Of a stretch of 7,713 nt of DNA, positions 1 to 4,093 are shown piece by piece. Each line of letters opens with the position of its first letter. The stretch's first letter is position 1. The position numbers and the translations under genes are program-made. This DNA comes from Bacillota bacterium (GTDB lineage: Bacteria; Bacillota; Clostridia; Oscillospirales; Acutalibacteraceae), in assembly GCA_023420245.1 (NCBI GenBank), contig JAEZWL010000202.1, forward strand, positions 1-7,713. Direction: 5' to 3'. The notes below the pieces were generated by a model. That model searched no databases, had not been told where the DNA came from, and saw nothing but the letters and a program-made list of their open reading frames with translations.

Positions 1-120
1 ACTATAATGATATCATCCGCAATTAAACATAAATATACCTGACTATGTATTCTACAAATGATTATAGAATAAACCTATTCAAAAGTCATGAATTTTTTAT
101 AAAAGTTTATTAATATTATA

Positions 121-162
121 TGAATAAGGAGGGGAGCGCTTCCGCACTCCCCTCCTTATTCA
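121..162 (-). terminator. Strong hairpin, likely terminator of the lipoprotein gene
   Basis: A perfect inverted repeat of 16 bp (121-136 with 147-162) extends after one mismatch by two more pairs around a TTCC tetraloop (140-143). It lies 14 bases past the stop codon of the lipoprotein gene. Read on the minus strand it is followed by an AT-rich stretch (roughly 90-120) containing short T runs rather than one clean U tract. The plus-strand side has no T run, so it mainly serves leftward transcription. The stem is strong enough that it may also protect the mRNA 3' end. The AT-rich 1-120 stretch to its left shows no ORF or promoter that I can defend. Confidence 0.8.
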
Positions 163-176
163 TTCCGACAAGGAAA

Positions 177-605
177 TTACTGCTCCTTTTGCAGCTTATC
201 ATGAGAATCGGTGGACATCCTGTTTTGTGAATTCAGTTCCAGATTAAAATTCTTTACCTTCTCACATTTCAGCTCAAACAGCAGTTCTCTATTCCCTTTC
301 AGGTCATTCAGATTGATTGCAACGTCTCCGCAGCTTTCGGCGGTATATTCTTTGCTGAATAATACTTCTGCGGTATTCTTTGCCTTCAAGGTCAATTCTG
401 CCTTGCCGGTTTTCATATTGATGGTTCCGCTCAAATTCAAATTTTTTTCGTCAGGATTCAAGGTGATATCCTTGGTTTCAGTTCCGTCAAAACCAGAATA
501 AGAAAATTTCATTGTCTCTGTGTTATAGGAATACGAGCAGCCTGCAAAAATCATGAGCGAAAAACTCATGAACAAAACCAATGCCGAAGCTATTCTCAAT
601 CTCAT
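177..605 (-). CDS. Small secreted lipoprotein of unknown function
   Basis: The 142-residue product starts with two arginines, a hydrophobic stretch (about residues 5-21) and the lipobox F-A-G-C, so signal peptidase II should cleave before Cys23 and the mature protein should be lipid-anchored outside the membrane. The mature part (23 to about 125) is rich in alternating polar and hydrophobic residues, suggesting a small beta-sandwich. It has two further cysteines, in ESCGD and LKCEK, which might pair. The tail (about 126-142) is hydrophilic and probably disordered. The ATG has a GGGAGG ribosome site (613-618) seven bases upstream. It lies 129 bases past tam, has its own promoter (657-685), and ends before a strong hairpin, so it is probably a separate unit, although tam read-through is possible. 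I do not recognise a named family; the lipobox is the secure part. Confidence 0.8.
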   Translation of the reverse strand: MRLRIASALVLFMSFSLMIFAGCSYSYNTETMKFSYSGFDGTETKDITLNPDEKNLNLSGTINMKTGKAELTLKAKNTAEVLFSKEYTAESCGDVAINLNDLKGNRELLFELKCEKVKNFNLELNSQNRMSTDSHDKLQKEQ

Positions 606-656
606 AATATATCCTCCCTTTTTTATAAACTTAGATCAGAACATTAATTTTATAAT

Positions 657-685
657 ATCTTAACAGGTCTGGAATATTATTTCAA
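657..685 (-). promoter_or_regulatory. Sigma-A promoter of the lipoprotein gene
   Basis: Read on the minus strand, TTGAAA (680-685) is followed after exactly 17 bases by TAAGAT (657-662). A TG dinucleotide one base before the -10 box gives an extended -10. The predicted start point is near 650, leaving a leader of about 45 bases before the ATG at 605. The match is good enough that the gene should be expressed without help from the upstream tam transcript. Confidence 0.7.
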
Positions 686-695
686 TTGAATCCGT

Positions 696-712
696 CTTAC
701 ATTTTTCTTACA
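696..712. repeat. CTTACA direct repeat, 11-bp period, upstream of the lipoprotein promoter
   Basis: CTTACA occurs at 696-701 and again at 707-712, separated by five bases (TTTTT), so the two copies repeat once per helical turn. They lie 10 bases upstream of the -35 box, at about -46 to -62 relative to the predicted start point. This geometry resembles sites of OmpR/PhoB-type response regulators, such as the TTAACA-like repeats of Bacillus PhoP. Only two copies are present in an AT-rich stretch, so chance is possible. Confidence 0.3.
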
Positions 713-734
713 AATTTCTCTCTTTCCAAGATCC

Positions 735-1505
735 TTATTTTCTTGCAATAAAGAAGAAACGCGGAAAACGGAGAATTACCCTGCCATTTTCCCTCGCCGG
801 ATAAGCAGTCTTGATCTCTTCCATGATATCCTGTTCAAAAGATTCTTTTTTATCTTCCGGCAAAACATCCAGATACGGTTTCAGTCCGGTGGAACGGTAC
901 CATTCTAAAATGTCCTGTATTGAATTCATGCTGTGATAATAGTATGTTCTCCACATCGAAAAGTCAGGCGAGACACGCGAAAGCAGGTCAAAGTATTCCT
1001 CCGGCGTAAGGTTAAAGAATACTCTTGGATTTGGGAAATAAGATTTCCACTTATCGGAGCCTGTTACCTTTTGTATCAGCAGTTGAATCGGTTCATCATA
1101 GTTCATCGGCATTTGAACGGCAATGGCGCCGCCGCTTTTCAGCACGCTCATCCAGTACGGTATAATCCGGTCATGGTTCTCAATCCACTGGATACAGGCG
1201 TTGGAAAACACAAGATCAAAATCCTTTCCCAGTGTTTCCAGTTCACTGGACGCGTCGCATATCCGGAATTCCAGCTGCGGGCAATTTTTGCGCGCGGCTT
1301 CAATCATGTTTTTCGAACTGTCGATGCCGATAATCTCCGCGTTGGGGTACCGTTGAGCCAAAACCTGTGTGCTGTTTCCCGGCCCGCACCCGATATCGAG
1401 AATTTTAACCGGGGCCTCAAGCGGAACATGGCTTAACAAATCCGCAGCCGGCTGTGTGCGCTCCCGTTTGAATTTCAGATATTGATTAGAGTCCCAGTCT
1501 GACAA
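735..1505 (-). CDS. tam: Trans-aconitate 2-methyltransferase-like SAM methyltransferase
   Basis: A soluble class I methyltransferase of 256 residues, close to E. coli Tam (about 252). From the TTG start it reads M-S-D-W, as E. coli Tam does, followed by the family segment QYLKFKRERTQPA. The SAM-binding glycine loop is ILDIGCGPGN (35-44). Asp62 in GIDSS should hold the SAM ribose, and FSNACIQWI (100-108) matches motif IV. The C-terminal half keeps Tam-like blocks: WRTYYYHSM, the TGLKPYL segment and the final ENGRVILRFPRFFFIARK. E. coli Tam methylates trans-aconitate, a spontaneous by-product of aconitase that inhibits it; yeast Tmt1 also accepts 3-isopropylmalate. Here the gene follows leuD by 54 bases, so an isopropylmalate-related acid is a plausible substrate (inference). 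An upstream in-frame ATG (1547) is less likely because the ribosome site sits inside that extension and a terminator-like hairpin overlaps it. Confidence 0.85.
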   Translation of the reverse strand: MSDWDSNQYLKFKRERTQPAADLLSHVPLEAPVKILDIGCGPGNSTQVLAQRYPNAEIIGIDSSKNMIEAARKNCPQLEFRICDASSELETLGKDFDLVFSNACIQWIENHDRIIPYWMSVLKSGGAIAVQMPMNYDEPIQLLIQKVTGSDKWKSYFPNPRVFFNLTPEEYFDLLSRVSPDFSMWRTYYYHSMNSIQDILEWYRSTGLKPYLDVLPEDKKESFEQDIMEEIKTAYPARENGRVILRFPRFFFIARK

Positions 1506-1512
1506 ATGAATT

Positions 1513-1520
1513 CCTCCTTT
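1513..1520 (-). promoter_or_regulatory. Ribosome binding site that fixes tam at a TTG start
   Basis: The minus strand reads AAAGGAGG at 1520-1513, then seven bases, then TTG at 1505-1503. The next codons give S-D-W, matching the N terminus of known Tam proteins. The longer reading frame from the ATG at 1547 has no comparable ribosome site and would translate through the leuD-tam hairpin. Confidence 0.85.
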
Positions 1521-1531
1521 GGCCAAAATAG

Positions 1532-1557
1532 AAGGAGCGCTGTTCAAAGCGCCCCTT
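1532..1557 (-). terminator. Hairpin between leuD and tam, weak or leaky terminator
   Basis: On the minus strand AAGGGGCGCT (1557-1548), a six-base loop and AGCGCTCCTT (1541-1532) form a 10-bp stem with one G-U pair, starting two bases after the leuD stop codon. It is followed by CTATTTTGG, a short interrupted U run, so termination is probably partial. No separate promoter for tam is visible, so tam likely depends on read-through, giving lower tam than leuCD transcript. The right arm can also pair with the tam ribosome site (see findings). Confidence 0.6.
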
Positions 1558-1559
1558 GT

Positions 1560-2042
1560 TTATTTACTGATGCTGTTTAAAAGGCCGCCCTTTTCAATAA
1601 TATTTTGGATAAACGGTGGGAACGGCTGCGCCTGATAGCTCTTACCGGTGGTTTTATTCTGAATCAGACCGGTATCAAAGTCCACCTCCACCTCATCGCC
1701 GCTCTGAATTTCGCTTGCCGCCGCTTCACATTCGAGAATGGGAAGACCGATATTAATCGCATTGCGGTAAAAAATACGCGCGAAGGTACTCGCGATAACG
1801 CAGGAAACACCGCTCGCCTTAATCGCAATCGGCGCGTGCTCGCGCGAGGAACCGCAGCCAAAATTTTTATCCGCTACAATCAGGTCGCCCTGCTTTACCT
1901 TCTTAACAAAATCCTTATCGATATCCTCCATGCAGTGAGAAGCCAGCTCGGCGTGGGAAGCCGTATTTAAATATCTTGCAGGGATAATCACGTCGGTATC
2001 AACGTTATCTCCGTATTTATGAACAAATCCATGTGCATTCAT
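1560..2042 (-). CDS. leuD: 3-isopropylmalate dehydratase small subunit
   Basis: The 160-residue swivel subunit pairs with LeuC to convert 2-isopropylmalate to 3-isopropylmalate through isopropylmaleate in cytosolic leucine synthesis. The family signature YGDNVDTDVIIPARYLNT (10-27) opens the protein, and NFGCGSSREHAP (60-71) is the conserved substrate-binding block, with Arg67 and Ser65/66 the usual contacts. FARIFYRNAINIGLP follows. The length is that of the short archaeal/clostridial type, about 40 residues less than E. coli LeuD. The loop after Tyr24-Leu25 helps set substrate choice in this family; here it is YLNT rather than the YLRT I associate with homoaconitases, which mildly favours isopropylmalate. 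AGGAGG (2051-2056) sits eight bases before the ATG, and only 17 bases separate it from leuC, so the two are cotranscribed. Related citraconate or dimethylmalate dehydratases cannot be excluded by sequence. Confidence 0.9.
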   Translation of the reverse strand: MNAHGFVHKYGDNVDTDVIIPARYLNTASHAELASHCMEDIDKDFVKKVKQGDLIVADKNFGCGSSREHAPIAIKASGVSCVIASTFARIFYRNAINIGLPILECEAAASEIQSGDEVEVDFDTGLIQNKTTGKSYQAQPFPPFIQNIIEKGGLLNSISK

Positions 2043-2059
2043 TTCTGTATCCTCCTCAA

Positions 2060-3319
2060 TTAAACCTGTTCCGGGTCGGTGATGTAGCCCGTCACCGCGC
2101 TGGCCGCGGCTACCGCCGGGCTGGCAAGGTAAACTTCAGACTCAACATGCCCCATTCTTCCTACGAAATTGCGGTTCGTCGTGGAAATGGCACGCTCGCC
2201 CTTTGCCAGAACACCCATATGTCCGCCGAGGCAGGGTCCGCAGGTCGGGGTGCTGAATACCGCTCCGGCCTCGACAAAAATTTCCGCCAGCCCTTCGCGG
2301 AGCGCCTGCAAATAAATAGCCTGTGTTCCCGGCAGAATGATACAGCGCACATTCTTTGCGACCTTTTTGCCCTTGAGGATGGAAGCGGCGGCACGAAGAT
2401 CCTCCATGCGCCCGTTGGTGCAGGAGCCGATCACGCTCTGGTCAATCTTTATTTTGCCGACTTCATCGATAATCTTGGTATTCTCCGGCAAATGCGGGAA
2501 GGAAACCGTCGGGCGGAGCCGGGAAAGGTCGATTTCATAGGTCTCGTCGTAAACCGCGTCCTCATCCGCTTCAAAAATCACCGGTTCGCGCTGAAAACGG
2601 TCTTTTTCATAGGCGAGCGTAACCTCATCCACCGGGAAAATCCCGTTTTTTGCCCCGGCTTCAATCGCCATATTGGCAATACAGAGTCGGTCGTCCATCG
2701 AAAGCTCCATTACCCCGTCCCCGGTAAATTCCAGAGAACGGTAAAGCGCGCCGTCCACACCGATCATACCGATTAAATGCAGGATAACATCCTTGCCGCT
2801 CACCCATTTGGCCGGTTTGTTTTTCAACACGACCTTAATCGCGGACGGAACCTTAAACCAGGTTTTTCCGGCGATCATGCCCGCTGCCATATCGGTGGAA
2901 CCCACGCCGGTGGAAAACGCGCCCAAGGCGCCGTAGGTGCAGGTGTGGGAATCCGCGCCGATGATGCAGTCACCCGGGCCGACCAGCCCTTTTTCCGGCA
3001 GGAGCGCGTGCTCAATTCCCATTTCGCCCACATCGAAAAAATTTGTAATATCGTATTTGTTCGCGAAATTACGTACCTGAAGGCATTGCTCCGCTGCCTT
3101 GATATCCTTGTTCGGTGTAAAATGATCCAGCACCAGCGCAATTTTATCCTTATGAAAAATTGAGGATGCCCCGCATTTTTCAAACTCATTGATCGCAACC
3201 GGGGAAGTAATGTCGTTCCCCAACACCATATCCAGCCTTGCTTCAATCAGCTGCCCGACCTCCACCTTCGGCAATCCCGCGTGCGCCGCGAGAATCTTCT
3301 GTGTCATCGTCATACCCAT
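2060..3319 (-). CDS. leuC: 3-isopropylmalate dehydratase large subunit
   Basis: The 419-residue catalytic subunit of the aconitase superfamily, with a [4Fe-4S] cluster. The three cluster cysteines are visible: Cys300 in GSCTNG, and Cys360 and Cys363 in TCGPC. Other signatures are DHFTPN (about 67-72), GADSHTCTYGALGAF (about 121-135) and the late NRNFVGRMGH block carrying the conserved arginines. At 419 residues it is the short form rather than the roughly 466-residue E. coli type, matching the short LeuD. The start is set at 3319: GGAGG (3328-3332) is eight bases from this ATG but only two from the ATG at 3325, and M-G-M-T-M-T-Q-K is a usual N terminus for this group. It is the first gene of leuC-leuD-tam. 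No leuA or leuB is in the window. The short upstream gap leaves no room for a T-box leader, so a local regulator is likelier. Confidence 0.92.
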   Translation of the reverse strand: MGMTMTQKILAAHAGLPKVEVGQLIEARLDMVLGNDITSPVAINEFEKCGASSIFHKDKIALVLDHFTPNKDIKAAEQCLQVRNFANKYDITNFFDVGEMGIEHALLPEKGLVGPGDCIIGADSHTCTYGALGAFSTGVGSTDMAAGMIAGKTWFKVPSAIKVVLKNKPAKWVSGKDVILHLIGMIGVDGALYRSLEFTGDGVMELSMDDRLCIANMAIEAGAKNGIFPVDEVTLAYEKDRFQREPVIFEADEDAVYDETYEIDLSRLRPTVSFPHLPENTKIIDEVGKIKIDQSVIGSCTNGRMEDLRAAASILKGKKVAKNVRCIILPGTQAIYLQALREGLAEIFVEAGAVFSTPTCGPCLGGHMGVLAKGERAISTTNRNFVGRMGHVESEVYLASPAVAAASAVTGYITDPEQV

Positions 3320-3327
3320 AAACATAT

Positions 3328-3332
3328 CCTCC
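3328..3332 (-). promoter_or_regulatory. Ribosome binding site that decides the leuC start
   Basis: GGAGG on the minus strand lies two bases before the ATG at 3325, too close for normal initiation, and eight bases before the in-frame ATG at 3319. The second ATG is therefore the better start and removes Met-Phe from the longer reading. Confidence 0.75.
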
Positions 3333-3382
3333 GTTCCTGATTTATTCCTCTAAAAAGCTTGCAGTCTGTTTTGTGTGCCTTC

Positions 3383-3391
3383 ATTATCACA
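3383..3391 (-). promoter_or_regulatory. Predicted extended -10 of the leuC promoter
   Basis: Read on the minus strand, TGTGATAAT gives an extended -10 (TG, one base, GATAAT at 3388-3383). The hexamer 17 bases upstream is CATTCT (3411-3406), a poor -35. The predicted start point is near 3376, with a leader of about 57 bases. A weak -35 together with a Crp-type site over it is typical of activator-dependent promoters. Position is predicted by eye only. Confidence 0.5.
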
Positions 3392-3397
3392 TGGTTC

Positions 3398-3427
3398 TTG
3401 CATAAAGAATGTAACGCGTGATACAAT
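3398..3427 (+). promoter_or_regulatory. Predicted promoter of the Crp/Fnr-family regulator gene
   Basis: TTGCAT (3398-3403) and TACAAT (3422-3427) are separated by 18 bases and lead to a start point near 3434. The leader is about 45 bases, and AAAGGA (3463-3468) precedes the ATG at 3479 by ten bases. The -10 box overlaps the right half of the palindrome at 3410-3425, which suggests autorepression. Confidence 0.55.
3410..3425. promoter_or_regulatory. Candidate Crp/Fnr-family operator, TGTAA-N6-ATACA
   Basis: Two five-base half sites, TGTAA and TGTAT on the opposite strand, are separated by six bases, the same geometry as the CRP consensus TGTGA-N6-TCACA. Over 20 bases (3408-3427) seven of ten position pairs are complementary. 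The centre, 3417.5, lies 41.5 bases upstream of the predicted leuC start point, and the site covers the weak leuC -35 and the regulator's -10. It is the only site of this form I noticed by eye in the non-coding parts of the window. Confidence 0.5.
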
Positions 3428-3478
3428 CTAGTAAATATCCGGTATATCTTCTCCATATATAGAAAGGAAGTATCTGAC

Positions 3479-4093
3479 ATGGAAGAAAAAAATAACAAAT
3501 GGGACGTGTTGGAAAAAACCCTCACGCCCCGTACTTATCCAAAAAATCAAATGATTTACTGGCAGGAATCCCCCGCCGACAAATTTTATTATTTAAAAAG
3601 CGGAAGCGTCAAGATTTTTCTCAGCTCGGAGAACGGCATGGAGAAAACCCTTACCGTTTTGGAGAGCGGAAACATCTTTGGCGAGGCCGCCTTCTTTGAC
3701 GGACAGCCGCGCGTATCCTCCGCAAAAACCCTGGCACCCTCCGAAATCATCACGGTAACCCGGAAAAATCTTTTGGAATGCATCCGCCGGGAGCCGCAGC
3801 TTGCCATGAACCTGCTCACCTATCTGTCGCAGACCATCCGCATGCTTTCCGCACAGGTAGACGCCATGACCTTTTTACAGGCAGACCAGAGAATCGCGCG
3901 CCTGTTGCTGAATCTGGCGGTAAACGGTTCGGTTACGGCAACCCACGACGACCTGGCGGGTCTTGCGGGCGTCTCGCGAGTGACCGTCAGCCGGATTCTC
4001 AACATCTTTGCGCGAAAGGGCTGGGTCAGTACCAGCTATCGCGAAATCCTCCTGTTGGATGAACCCGGATTAACGGAATTTATTCAAGGTTAA
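3479..4093 (+). CDS. Crp/Fnr-family transcription regulator
   Basis: The 204-residue protein has an N-terminal cyclic-nucleotide-binding-type beta barrel (about 15-110), a dimerisation helix (about 108-137) and a C-terminal Crp-type winged helix (about 138-200). The phosphate-binding cassette is recognisable: FGEAAFFDGQPRVSSA (67-82) keeps Glu69 and Arg78, but the position of CRP Ser83 is Val79. On the long helix the counterpart of CRP Thr127 appears to be Leu123, so cAMP is not an obvious ligand. Only one cysteine (Cys101) is present, ruling out an FNR-type iron-sulfur sensor. The recognition helix reads SRVTVSRIL (166-174), with Arg167 and Arg172 matching CRP Arg180 and Arg185 and Val168 replacing Glu181. 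It is divergent from leuC with a palindrome in the gap, so local control of leuC-leuD-tam and of itself is likely (inference). Family assignment is secure; ligand and regulon are unknown. Confidence 0.9.
   Translation: MEEKNNKWDVLEKTLTPRTYPKNQMIYWQESPADKFYYLKSGSVKIFLSSENGMEKTLTVLESGNIFGEAAFFDGQPRVSSAKTLAPSEIITVTRKNLLECIRREPQLAMNLLTYLSQTIRMLSAQVDAMTFLQADQRIARLLLNLAVNGSVTATHDDLAGLAGVSRVTVSRILNIFARKGWVSTSYREILLLDEPGLTEFIQG

Noticed and set aside
49..70. ATTCTA...TAGAAT inverted repeat with a 10-base loop, and TGATATCA at 8-15
   Set aside because: Six A/T-rich pairs over a large loop and one 8-base palindrome in an AT-rich stretch are expected by chance and lack promoter or gene context.
933..1436. 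Plus-strand open frame of 167 codons
   Set aside because: It is antisense to tam, where the methyltransferase motifs clearly assign the coding strand.
2033..2776. Long open frame (247 codons) on the plus strand
   Set aside because: It is antisense to leuC and the leuD start, with an Arg/Gly/His-rich translation lacking any family motif; a shadow frame.
3372..3391. TGTG...CACA pair in the leuC/regulator gap as a classic CRP site
   Set aside because: The spacing between TGTG and CACA is 10 or 12 bases, not the 8 of a CRP site, and the inner half-site bases do not match. The palindrome at 3410-3425 has the right geometry.
3320..3478. T-box or other amino-acid leader upstream of leuC
   Set aside because: The predicted leader is only about 57 bases, with no specifier-type stem, no T-box consensus and no terminator hairpin, so there is no room for a leader of this class.
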